A stretch of DNA of 64,000 bases from Posidonia oceanica (Eukaryota > Streptophyta > Magnoliopsida > Alismatales > Posidoniaceae), in the NCBI GenBank assembly GCA_037176725.1, contig JAZBRS010000075.1, positions 72,852,001 to 72,916,000 on the forward strand, written 5' to 3'. Of this stretch, positions 48,238-59,072 are shown piece by piece. Below the pieces are notes generated by a model. The model searched no databases, had not been told where the DNA came from, and was given only the letters and a program-made list of their open reading frames with translations. The position numbers and the translations under genes were made by a program. How positions within the stretch are numbered: position 1 is the stretch's first letter; every line of letters starts with the position of its first letter.

Positions 48238-51200
48238 ATGCCGAAGCCAACCCCTTCTCTTCGATTCCTCCTAATTCTGGGAATCCTCGTACCTCTTCTC
48301 GCCTTCGTTGTACGATTCATGGACCGAATTCGATCACCACCGCAGGTCTGCATCGGTTCCTTCCTTCGATATTCCAAAATCCGCCAATTATTTAAATTCT
48401 AGTGAGAACTTTGTTCATAGGATGTGGTAATCTGCTGGCTTTTTATGTTTCCTCCTTCTCCTGAAACTTTCTAGGAAATTTGGACGGGTGAGGAGTTGGC
48501 GAAGTACAATGGGACGGAGGACAAATTCCCTATACTCTTGGGTATTCTGGGGTATGTAGTGCTATTGGTTTCTTTGAATTGGTTGTGGTTTTTGATCAGG
48601 CTGGTGGATTTTGTTACTTGGCTTTTGGTCTTTTACTTCTGTTGCTGTTTGTGGAAATGCAGTTCGGTGTTCGATGTTACAAAGGGAAAGTCTCATTACG
48701 GACCTGGAGGCGGGTACCACCATTTCGCTGGCAGGTCAGATGTGATGCTTTTTTTTTTTTTTTGAGAAGTTGTGCATTACTTATGGTTATTGTGGTTGGA
48801 CGTGTCCTTGAACTGTTAAGTTTGTTTTTATCTGCATGTAGCTATGATGCATATTTTGTATATCAAGATCTTGGCATGGTTCGAAGCATGAGTTTATGTC
48901 ATTGCGTCCTCAGTTGGGATGATTAACAAATACAGAACAAGTATGCGATGACCAAATGAAGATTGATTATCAGCTTGGCTAGTTATTGGATTGCAAATGT
49001 GGTTAATTGTGAAATTAATTGTTGCATCGGCACAAGAAACAGACTGGACATTTTTGCTCTGTCATGATTTTAGCACGTAACTTTAGAGAAAAAGGAAAAT
49101 AAACAATAAGCGTATAAAAAATTGCAAAATCAGCTGTAAGTAAATACTGAGTGAGTTTGAGCCCTCACTCTGTCAACAAATATATTCCCTTCGCCTTCTA
49201 AGCAGTTTTCACAAGTCCTCTGAATCCATCTTCAAAAGGTCATGCCATTCCTTGCTACTGGACCCTTCGTTCTTAAGCTTTCAAGTTTTATTGGTGAAAC
49301 ATAAAGTTCACTCAGTTGACCCTTATAAGTTTTATTGGTCAGAAATTACAGTGAATATCCAAGCATGGAAATATTTAACATATTGACCCTTGGAATGATC
49401 AGTTGAACCTTATGCTTCGGCATTCTGTACCTTGTACTAATTTCTTACTCATGATGGTCTCCAGGGATGCATCACGTGCCTTTGTTTCGGGAAACTTTAC
49501 AGGTAAAAGTGCTGCAGAAGATATGTTTGTATCCTATTTTTCTTCATATAACTCCATTGATTAGTTTCTTCAATTAACTTATATTTATGTTGCTGAAAGA
49601 AGGTTATACTTTTGCTGTTGCGAGCTTATATGCGGGCCATTTAACTAACAACTCCATGGATATCTTGGTCCCGCAATCTGTGGTTCTTGATATTGTATTT
49701 GAAGCACTTAATCACTATTCTCTGTAATATGGGTTTCTTTCTTAGATAGCAAAAGATAAATTTAGTCCTGTTCCATTACTTCATAATGTTATGTTTGTCT
49801 TTAACTTTGCAGCACTCATGTTTTCGTGATTAGGACTTTTTTAGCCGGCTTTTGTGATTGTACCTATAAATTCATAGGTCTCAATACTTCTCATGAGTTA
49901 ATTTTACTATGACTTCAGTCTTAAGGGTTAAAAAATGTCATCAAATGTGTCAGTTTTCACCTGTTAGCATATTAATGTTCTTGCATGGGATTTTCAGATT
50001 GTAACTCATATTGATCTACCATTCCAAATACATAATATGCTATATTTATCGTAGTGCAGGTGACGGGCTTACTGATTCATTGCAAGGTCTTTCAGGTGTA
50101 GAGGTAATAGACCTTAGTTATCATTCTTACATGTGATAGTTTTGCATTATGCAGCTTTTGTTTCAGAATTATCAGAAACGTAGGGTTTTGGTCTTCCTTT
50201 TTTTAGAGTAGATCCTCCTTTAGTCTCTTGATAAATAGGAAATTATTGTTTATATGGATTTCTATCTAATTTGTACTTTTATTAAAAAATAATCAGATGA
50301 AAGGTGTGGTTGATTGGCGTGGTTTCTACTTCCGAAGCTACAAGTAAGACTCTGCAACTGTTTTAGCAGTGCTAATTCTTGGCTCCAGAAATCTTTCTTT
50401 TCTTAATGAGTTTTATACTTGCAATAAAAGCACTGTGTTTTATGGCATTTATAAGTTGTATATATTATCTTCTTGCAATGCCTCACTGGGGACTCCCTCA
50501 ATTTCTACTGAGAAACATGTTAATTTGTATATCCGTAGTCTTTCTAGTCTCAACTTCAAGAAGCTGGTCAGCGATTGCTAATAATCTTTTCACGTAATAT
50601 CATTTAACGTCAAAACATGGCTGACAAGCTGAAATTTGAACTTTAGATTTTCTTTCCCAAAGACAATGGGAACATGCAAGTTCACAAATTTTGTTTCATA
50701 CTAATTGCAATTTATTTTCACTAAACATCTTTTATCTTCCTTTGCCTTCTAATGGCTCAACAGTATTTTCTTAGACTTTAATTGCTTTCTTTCAGAATAA
50801 TATGCAGTATTGACTCATGTTGACACATTGATGGTATGTAGAGATCTATAGTTACAGTGGCCTTGACGTAAAATTTGCATTAGTAGTGGTGCTGAATAGT
50901 GTTTGACATGAGCGTCATTTATGGTATTAATCCATTTTAATCTATGCTAATTGGTAGGAGTGCTGCTGAGTAATGTTTGTTATGAGTGTCATCTATAGTA
51001 CTATTCCATTTTAATTTTTAGGTTTGTTGGTAAGCTTGTCGGTCGATATTATGATAACCAAGGAAATCCTACAAAGTATTTGAAAGGAGTTGAGGCAAAG
51101 GCTGCACGGGGAGCACAGCTTATGGAGAAACAGAAAGCTGAAGAAGCTAAACTTCCCAGTTGCAATTCAAAATGGAGTCAGGATGCAGGAGGAGAGGTAA

Positions 51201-52294
51201 GAGTTTCATACTCACATACATACTATCTGGAGGTTTCTTTAATTTTTTTCTGCAGTAGCTGCAAATTTTTGTTTGGCCCTCAAATCAATACAAGTGCCAA
51301 GTTTGCAACAATAATGTAAAAATTATGTCTTGAACATGGTTCAGAACATCAGTCGTGTATTGGACTTTGGTCATCCCAAAGTAGGAGGACATTGGTGGAT
51401 TAGGTAATAATGAATAAGTCCAAAAAATCTACTCAAAACATAGAAGTTTCCTTTAAACTTCTTAATGATTGTCAACTCATTCAGAAGCTTTTTCCCTCAA
51501 AAACTTCTGAGTGCATTAACAGCAAAGGTCTAGGACTACTTAAATATTTACAAAAACTTCTGATATTGTAATATATTTATATTACCTGCCGGAAAAGTTA
51601 AAAGCATGTTTGTATATATTAAATGCGGAAGAACTATGTTGAGGACCTTTTCTTACGATAACCTTACCAGTCACTTGTTCAAAAATGAATGTCTAAGTGG
51701 ATAAGAAGGTGTTAGGCACTAAGTCATGTTGTTTTTTTCTTTTGGAAGGAGGAAAGGAATCTTCCTCAGATTGCTTCATTACTTAATAAGTCATATCGTT
51801 GAAACATCTCTTAATGAATATATTTTTTTGGTAATGCCTGTTATAACTGTCATAACCAATTACCACAATATCTCAATATAACTTGTTCTAACCAACACTA
51901 AATGCAAAATTACGACAAAATTTCAAGTATATGAACTTATTCTTAACTTGATGACATATAGTGTGTTCTTAACAATCCAAATGCTGAACGATTTGCATGC
52001 TTTCCCTGGTAAATTCTTACAGTGTACTTTGATCACTCTGTTGAAGTCCTATTGCAGACTCTTTCATCTATATATATTGCAATCATTTTTCTATGTGTAT
52101 CATTCATTGGATGCCCATCTTATTAGGTATGGTGCGACACTGGTTATCCAAGATTAGTGCAACGTCCTCTAGAAATTGCTATTACCGGGAAGATGAGCCA
52201 GCGTTGTGCATGCTTCAAAGAACAGGAGCTTGATAAGCCTGGTTTGGAGGTATACAAGGATTGTGAAATTTTATCCAAAGTTTGTAAGGTTTAG
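48238..52294 (+). CDS. MAPR4: Membrane-associated progesterone-binding-like protein 4 (cytochrome b5-like heme/steroid-binding domain)
   Basis: Homologue of Arabidopsis MAPR4 and animal neudesin/CYB5D2-type proteins, which bind heme through a divergent cytochrome b5-like fold; the plant substrate is not established. Exons, GT-AG and in phase: 48238-48345, 48475-48551, 48663-48734, 49465-49502, 50060-50103, 50297-50343, 51022-51196, 52127-52294, giving 242 aa, close to the family length. The N-terminus (residues about 8-25, LRFLLILGILVPLLAFVV) is a signal anchor or signal peptide. The b5-like domain covers about 37-140 (EELAKYNG, PILLGILGSVFDVTKGKSHYGPGG, YHHFAGRDASRAFVSG). The C-terminal part has a Lys/Glu-rich helix, then a Cys-containing tail (WCDTGYPRLVQRPLE, CACFKEQELDKPG). 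The start is chosen because it is the only ATG giving the hydrophobic N-terminus in frame with exon 2. Confidence 0.92.
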
Positions 52295-53475
52295 AAGTTA
52301 ATTTTGAGTGCCTTCCTTTTTGTCTGCTCCATTTATATGTACTTCAATCTTCAGGCTGTATGTAAATTTAGAATGTATTTTAGATATAATTGTAACAAAA
52401 GTACATTATGTTCATGAATTCCTATCTTCTTTATCCAGTAAGGCTTTCTGGAGATTATTTTCAGTTTAGTTCGACATTCTAAAATAAGCATGAATTAAGA
52501 AGCAACTCAAAATCTCAGTGATGTGCCTAGGAACCAGCAGTTTAAGGTAATGCCTCACCAAGGTCATTCACTGCATCAATCCATTGCTTAAGTGCAAATC
52601 AAAGCTGCTGCACCACTGTTCACAAGTAAGCAGTCAAAGTGGGTGGGTGCTGTGTCACGGAATCGATGAATTGCAAATTTGAATCCCTGGTGTCTCTAGA
52701 GAAGCCTGCAGTCACCAGACAACCAACAAATTATAAGAGACTTGCATTTGTCATTGAGTGCCCTTTATTTATAATTAACATGAGCAGCAGAAAACAGTCT
52801 GGCGCTGTTGAGTACTTCTCTACTTACCAGATAATTACTGGAAGTTTGAAACTAACAAGACTAGTTTGTGCCATTTGCTATCTCACATTTCAGAGGAAGT
52901 CTTTTCTTCATATTCCCACTTGCTTGTGGAGACGAAACCTTTTCTTCATATTCCTTCTGTGTTTACAGTTACACTTCAGTACCTACAATAGATATTAAAT
53001 GTAAGCATTAATAGATATTAAAATTATCGCTGAATTTGATGAAAATTCGGTAATTCATAAACAAATATATACAAATCGAGTCTTAAAAGAAAATCATAAT
53101 AGATAATGTAAAGAAAAATTATTCTCTATTAATAATCATATCATCTAAAATAAAATTTCTTCTCTCTTATTAATCATATCATCTATTTAATTATGATCAT
53201 CCATGCTACAATTAATACCTTAATTAATTAATCATTAGTCATATACATGTTAAAATTTTCCTTGTTATTGAACACTTCCATAAGTCTTCTTAGTATTCAT
53301 TAATGAATCAATCACTTTACAACAACAAAAATAATTAAATCTTTAGTTACTTTCATAAGTCATGTTCTTGTTCAATTATCCTTTGCTAACTGAACACTTT
53401 CATCATAAGACTTCTTTCTATAAATTTGTGAATCTTAACTAATGATCACCCATCGTCGACATAAACGGTCTTACA
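52295..53475. other. 3' flank of MAPR4-like gene and intergenic DNA
   Basis: The first 100-200 bp probably include the 3' UTR. The rest is AT-rich without coding signal; the open frame at 52639-52998 shows no recognisable motif. From 53000 to 53470 it becomes very A/T-rich. Confidence 0.45.
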
Positions 53476-53480
53476 ACTAG

Positions 53481-53819
53481 TATTAGAATAGTCCCATATT
53501 GAAAAAAATGAGGATTGAACTTGTGATTATATATAGATGGATCTTTTTATTTATAGTCAATTGATTTGAGTTGGATGTCTATATTTCAATTTTAAGTTTC
53601 AATATTTATAGGCAAAAAGAGACCCAAACGGGCCTAAGTTCACACACATCTACCAATGTCCAAAACAGACACTTGTTGGACCTAAAAGAGACATAAGTGA
53701 GGGAGAGTGTTGGAATAGTTCTACATTAGAAAAAGTGAGGACTGGACTTGTAATTATATATAGATGGATTCTTCTACTTATAGTCAATTGATTTTGAGTT
53801 GGATGTTTATATTTCAACA
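53481..53819 (+). mobile_element. TRIM (terminal-repeat retrotransposon in miniature)
   Basis: A 339-bp element with direct terminal repeats of about 111 bp (53481-53591) and 112 bp (53708-53819). The 3' copy begins TGTTGGAATAG and ends TTTCAACA; the 5' copy begins TATTAGAATAG. It is flanked by a perfect actag duplication (53476-53480 and 53820-53824). The 116-bp interior has no coding capacity and ends in the purine tract GTGAGGGAGAG directly before the 3' repeat, as a polypurine tract should. No obvious tRNA-Met primer site follows the 5' repeat. Confidence 0.85.
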
Positions 53820-54129
53820 ACTAGCGTATGACTCACCTTCGCCATTGACTTGCTTAATATTCAAGCAAAGCATCTTAATATTTGCTGAACATCAACAATA
53901 TATTTGATTAAAACTTCAAAAGAAAAGAAAAAAGATCATTTATTAGGACATACCTTGATGAATCCCTCTACCTCTTCTGTAAAGAAGAAAACCTTCAAGT
54001 GAAAACAAAGGTGAAGAGCAACCAAAAGGATGACCTGCTCTAGGCCTCACAGTTATATATCAATCATTGTATAAGTGTACAATATATATGATGATGTACA
54101 ACTTGTTATACAAGTAAGTAGAGCTACGA

Positions 54130-55870
54130 TTCTAAAACATCTAGGTTATTCCTTTAGTCCCCCGCAAGCTTGACGGAAGTAGCTGAAGTCGAAGCTTGGA
54201 GCGTAGCAGAAAGAAGCGATCCTTGGATAAGTCTTTTGTGAATATATCAGTGAGTTGGTTGTTAGCCGAAACATATCGAGCTTTGAGCCCTCAAGAAATG
54301 AGTTCGCGGATGAAGTGGAGATCTATCACTATATGTCTGGTACGCTAGTGGAGAATAGGATTGTGAGCCAACGAGAGGGCAGACATGTTATCGCATAACA
54401 GTAAAGGAGGAGAAGAAAGAGAGATCCCCATGTCATGAAGGAGAAAGCAAAACCACCGGAGGTCAGTGGTAGCTGAGGCAAGTGCACAGTACTCGGATTC
54501 AACACTCGATCGTGATACGGTGGGTTGCTTTTTGGCAGTCCAGGAGACCAGGTTAGATCCAAAGAACACACAAGTGCCGGTGATGGAGTGGCGAGTGTTT
54601 GGATCTCCAGCCCAATCGGCATTTGAGAAGACAATGAGAGTCTGAGAAGAAGAGGGTGAAAACTGTAGACCCATCATAAGAGTGCCCTTAACATAACGTA
54701 GTATGCATTTGATAGCCTTGAGATGTATAGTCCAAAGAGCTTGAACATGCTAAGCAACGGCATTGACGGCAAAGGAAATGTCTGATAGTACACGTCAATG
54801 TTAAGTACTGGAGGCCTCCAACCATGCTCCTATACGTAGTAATATCAGAGATAGGATCACCATCGGTAGTGGAGAGGTTGGCTCCTGGTGCCATTGGAGT
54901 AGAACATGGACTGCAGTGCTCTATGCGAAATTTGGATAGAAGGTTTGCCACATAATGAGACTGAGAGAGGGTAAGGCCTGGAGGTTGTGACTTGACTTGC
55001 ATGCCAAGGAAGAAGCCGAGGGATCCAAGATCACGACAATCGAATGATGTACATAGAGACTTAATAAAGGAATCCATATGCACATCATCATCTCCATTTA
55101 CTATAATGTCATCAACGTAGACTAGAAGGGCTATGGTGGAGTTGTTGGATCGTTTAACAAATAAGGAGGGGTTAGAATAGCTATTTCGGAACCCAAACTC
55201 TAGTGGAAAGGCATGAAGCTTGTTATACCAAGCATGTGGGGATTGTTTAAGTCCATAGATGGCTTTGTGAAGACAACAGACATGTCCAGGCTGAGATGGG
55301 TCAACAAAACCCGATGGCTACTGCATATAAACTTCTTTGGAAAGAAAACCTTGGAGGAATGCATTGCGTACATTGAGCTACCTGAGACGCCAGTGACGAG
55401 TGACTGCAATCGATAAGATGGCTCAGATGGTCGTATACTTCACAATAGGGCTATAAGTTTGCTCATAGTCGATACCTTCTTATTGAAGGTATCTTTTAGC
55501 GACGAGCTGAGCCTTGTAACTCTCAATGGACCCATTGGCACGCCGTTTTACTTTATAAACCCATTTGGAGCCAACAATGTTAGCAGAGGGTGGAGGATGC
55601 ATAAGAGACCAAGTTCCATTGCAGAGTAATGCTTGGTACTCTTCCTGCATTATTGCACACCAATGAGGGAATGCTTTTGCTTTAGAAAAGTAGCTAGGTT
55701 CATGTAACATGGAATCCTACCGTTCAACGGAAAAAGCATGGGATAAAGGATGAGGATGAGTTGTGTGGAGTTCAATAATATCCCGAAAACGACAGGGTGG
55801 AGTGGAGGGAATATAGGTGTCTGACAAGTTAGGTTGTTTAGTGGGAGCCTAACGAAGTGTTACAAAATCC
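54130..55870 (-). pseudogene. pol: Ty1/copia pol fragment: RT and RNase H
   Basis: Read right to left on the minus strand. It starts in the segment before RT (about 55860-55480; KWVYKVKRRANGSIESYKAQLVAKR), continues through frameshifted RT (55409-55083), a block with FFLGMQVKSQPPG and LSQSHYVANLLSKF (55083-54688), and RNase H with SNADWAGDPNTRHSITG and KKQPTVSRSSVESEY (54677-54345). The pieces lie in different frames with stops. A GC-rich purine tract (CAAGCTTGCGGGGGAC on the minus strand, about 54160-54175) looks like the polypurine tract, so a decayed 3' LTR probably follows down to about 53930. gag, protease and integrase are absent. Confidence 0.85.
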
Positions 55871-55889
55871 ATAAGAACTATTCATCTTT

Positions 55890-57040
55890 CTCCTTATCTT
55901 ACTTTGAAAAATGTCCTTTATGATCCCTCAATGTTAATCTCTTATTTGTGTTCAGCAAACTAACTGAACAATTATATTGTGCCATAAACTCCTGGAAATG
56001 TAGACTCCCAGAAATGGAAAGGCCCACCATAAAAATATTGAATCCAATGGTTGAACCCCACCTTGGCCGTAGCAACGTCGAGCTTGGGTTCCTCTCCAAA
56101 AGGCCAAAGCTCCTCCTCACATGCTACCACAACCCACAGGTAAGAACAAGTCAACCCAAGGAAATTCCACATGGCTAAGTTGCGATATATCTTGTAAAAC
56201 TGTCGAAGGCAAGAGGGATAGTAGTAACTACTCATTCCATTTGTGATGTCCTTTTCTTAGTCGAGTAAGTGCACCTCCTCATACAACTCTCCAGAAATCG
56301 ACAGGCTTGAAAGACAGTGCAAGTCCCAAAAACTCATGGACATTTCTCCGGCTCGAGTAATGAAGACATTGATCTATGGATCCCATCACTCGGCCAATCC
56401 CTAGATAAGACTGTAATACTATGGATACAGAAATAAGGAGGCATAAACAACGAAGTAAATACCCAAGTGCCTCATATAACCACTGAATCTATCAAGAATG
56501 TATTGAGTCCACTTGATGTGCTCAAGATGGAAAAGGGGAAGGCCTTGCAAGGATTAAGTATCGTACTAGTTGGCCCATGTTTGGGAAAAGAGACTCTCCA
56601 ATAAGAAATAAGGTGATAGTGGGTCCATAGACTGTACAACAAATGACAATAGAACCAAGTACGGAGAATCCAAATCCTCCAAAGCTGTAGCACCGTTAAT
56701 CCAATAGTCACAAGTAATTCTTCCCGTCCCCACATGCAAGCTCAACCCCAACTTCTCTAGGGTAGATCCCTTGAATGACGTGTCGTAGTAATGAGGGTGA
56801 AAATAATCAGCAGAAGGCTACGAGGCGTACTCCGTAGTCGGCATCATACCCCACATGCTATCTCGATCTGCTAACATAAGTGCTTCATGCGCACGACAAC
56901 TGCGAAAATCCTTCTCAAAATACTTGATCATAGCCGAATCAGAGGGATCATATATCATCTTTAGACTTCTCAACTGCTTCTCATGTCGAGTGGCCACCAC
57001 TTTGGCTTTTTTAAACCCCTTAGACATGATGTGATGATAA
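55890..57040 (-). pseudogene. Plant mobile domain (aminotransferase-like, PMD) pseudogene
   Basis: On the minus strand from about 57027 leftwards: MSKGFKKAKVVATRHEKQLR, then ALEDLDSPYLVLLSFVVQSM, then a diagnostic block at about 56385-56275 (ITRAGEMSMSFWDLHCLSSL and ISGELYEEV), then YLWVVVACEEELWPFGEEP near 56120. This order matches the N-terminal half of PMD proteins, which in plants occur as host MAIN-type genes and inside transposons and retroelements. At least five stops or frameshifts separate the blocks. Host or transposon origin cannot be told here, though the TE-dense setting favours the latter. Confidence 0.7.
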
Positions 57041-57214
57041 TACTTATTGTATCTTTTCTTTCGAAGAGGAGACTATGCCTGAGCCATGTGAGAGAAACCC
57101 ATCTCAATTTGGGAAGGAACAAACTGCTCTTGACGATCCATGCGATCTACAATAAAAAAAGAGAAAAAATATAGGTTAGACTTCATCTTATCATCCTTAT
57201 AAATAGCGGTCAAA

Positions 57215-57405
57215 ATAAAGTGGGCCCACCGACCCCAAAACGGGGGCCGCCACCTAGGCTAAGGACCGCAGCCCCAGTTAGGGCGGGCCAACCTAGGGTC
57301 GTTGCCTCGGCAAGGGCTGCGACGCCTAGCAAGGGGTTGGACCTCGACCAGGGGCTGCAAGCCCCAATTGGCCCTCCGGCCCTCAATCGAGGGCCTCCTC
57401 TTTCA
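57215..57405. repeat. GC-rich block with short dyads
   Basis: A sharp GC-rich island in AT-rich surroundings, with repeated TCG/GGCC-rich words and dyads such as GGGGCTGCAAGCCCC (about 57350-57364) and GGCCCTC facing GAGGGCC (about 57379-57396). It is bounded on the right by an (A)-rich run. The open frames across it on both strands are composition artefacts. Confidence 0.55.
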
Positions 57406-58765
57406 AATACAAAAAAAAAAAACAAGAAAAAAGTCTTTTCTTTGAAGATTGAAAAGTGTTTTTTCAATTTTTTTGAGAATATGAACATGAAGAACCAAAT
57501 GGGTTTACACTATTCCATTGAAGAAAAAAAATCATATACATGCATAATGAAGATATGAAAAGTTGGAAATGTTTACCGGAATATGGAGAGGAAGACAAAG
57601 AGCACAAAATCCGACCTATTCCATGCCTCCTCCAATCCTCACCACCACTCCTACGAGCTTTAGCAAAACAAAAATGGAGGAAGAGAAATATGGCAATGGC
57701 AGGAAGAAGAAGATGAGGAATAAGAAGATCGGTAAAGTAGAGTATTGGGAAAATTTCAATTTTCCCCAAACTTACTCATTACCATCCTTCTTTATATCAC
57801 ATGTTTGTCTCATCCCTCACTTAATGGAATGAAAAACAACAAAAAAAATTCACATTCCATATAGAAAAAAAATTGTTGTTGGAGGATGATGACAAGGGGA
57901 TGATACGGTAGATCCACATGTAAAAAAAATGTGAAACATTATATGCATGCATGTAGATGTATACTAAATAGTAGGTATCACCAAAAAGCTTGGAATCCAA
58001 ATTCAAAAAGGAAATATTTTGAAAGAGAGAGAAGGTCACCGAACAACACCCCACCAACTTAGCAAGCTACCAACAAAATAGCAGGCACAGTTGCAAATTT
58101 AGAGTTATTTTTTGAAATATGAGAAGATATCACCGAGATAATTGACAATTGGATACTTTGAAAGTATTCCAATTTGAAGAAGGATGGGCGGCCTCCATAT
58201 AAATAAGGGCCTTCCTCCGTAAAAAAGGATATACCTACAAGACACAGAGATCCCAATACAGAGACCAAGGAGAGAGAGCCATCCGCATTTAGAAGCATCT
58301 ACGACCATAAAAGACAAAGAAAAGGCAAGGTGAGGAGAGGAGGAAGTCGTCCAAGGAAGTCCACGACACTCTCGATCGCGCACTCACACTCATGTACGTT
58401 CAAAGGAAGAGGTAATGAGGAAGACACCAATTTACACATAAGGTCTCCTCTTTCTCTTTCAGGATCGCTCTTTTAGGATCACCTTGCTATAGGGCAATAT
58501 ATGTTTTAATCCTCATAAATATGACATATTGCCAATAACGTAATGCTTAAATCTCATGTATTTTATGTCGCCCTTATATGCGTCGTCATATAATGTATTA
58601 TTTGACACTATATTTAATAATATAAATCATATTGTAGATATCCAATTTTCGTATATTCAGGAGTCAATTAAGGATAGAAAACTTTGAGGTGTTCTAAATC
58701 ACATAACTAAGGATATTTAACACATCTTCTAGATTTTCCATAATTTATTTAAAATCATTACATGA
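57405..58765. other. Unclassified LTR-like DNA with a TATA box
   Basis: No coding signal. A TATA-type promoter (TATAAATAAGGG, about 58198-58209) is followed by a purine-rich leader containing GAGAGAGAG, as in the R/U5 of plant LTRs. Borders and class cannot be fixed. Confidence 0.4.
58198..58209 (+). promoter_or_regulatory. TATA box of a probable LTR
   Basis: TATAAATAAGGG stands in GC-richer sequence, followed within 60 bp by GACACAGAGATCCCAATAC-type leader sequence. The assignment is from motif and context only. Confidence 0.4.
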
Positions 58766-59072
58766 TTCAAGGTCGTTAGCTGTGACAAAGCTAACATACT
58801 CAAGCTAGTGGCAAGTTTGAGTATCTTGAACATTTTTTTTAATGCAAGGTCGTTAGCTGTAGTAGAGCTAAAACATTCAAACTAGTGGCAAGTTTGAATA
58901 TCTTGAACATTCATTGATGTGGGGTTGTTAGCTGTGGCAGAGCTAACACTCTCATTCTGCTCAAACTAGTAGTAAGTTTGAGTACTTTAAACATTATTTA
59001 ATGCGAGTTTATTAGCTGTAGCGGAGTTAATACTTTCATTGAACTCAAATTAGTGGCAGATTTGATTATTTT
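58766..59072. repeat. Tandem array of four units, each with two stem motifs
   Basis: Units start near 58768, 58844, 58920 and 59004 (periods about 76, 76 and 84 bp). Each contains TTAGCTGT(G/A)-NNN-AGAGCTAA, a dyad, and further on CAAACTAGTGGCAAGTTTG, a second dyad, joined by TATCTTGAACATT. The third unit is the clearest for stem 1 (GTTAGCTGTGGCAGAGCTAAC). The fourth is the most diverged and extended. Confidence 0.85.

Noticed and set aside
57220..57558. Open frames on both strands over the GC-rich block
   Set aside because: Simple-composition translation crossing an A-run; no motif, and no sign of splicing or conservation.
58766..59072. CRISPR-like array
   Set aside because: Units are 76-84 bp with diverged copies and no unique spacers, and the genome is eukaryotic.
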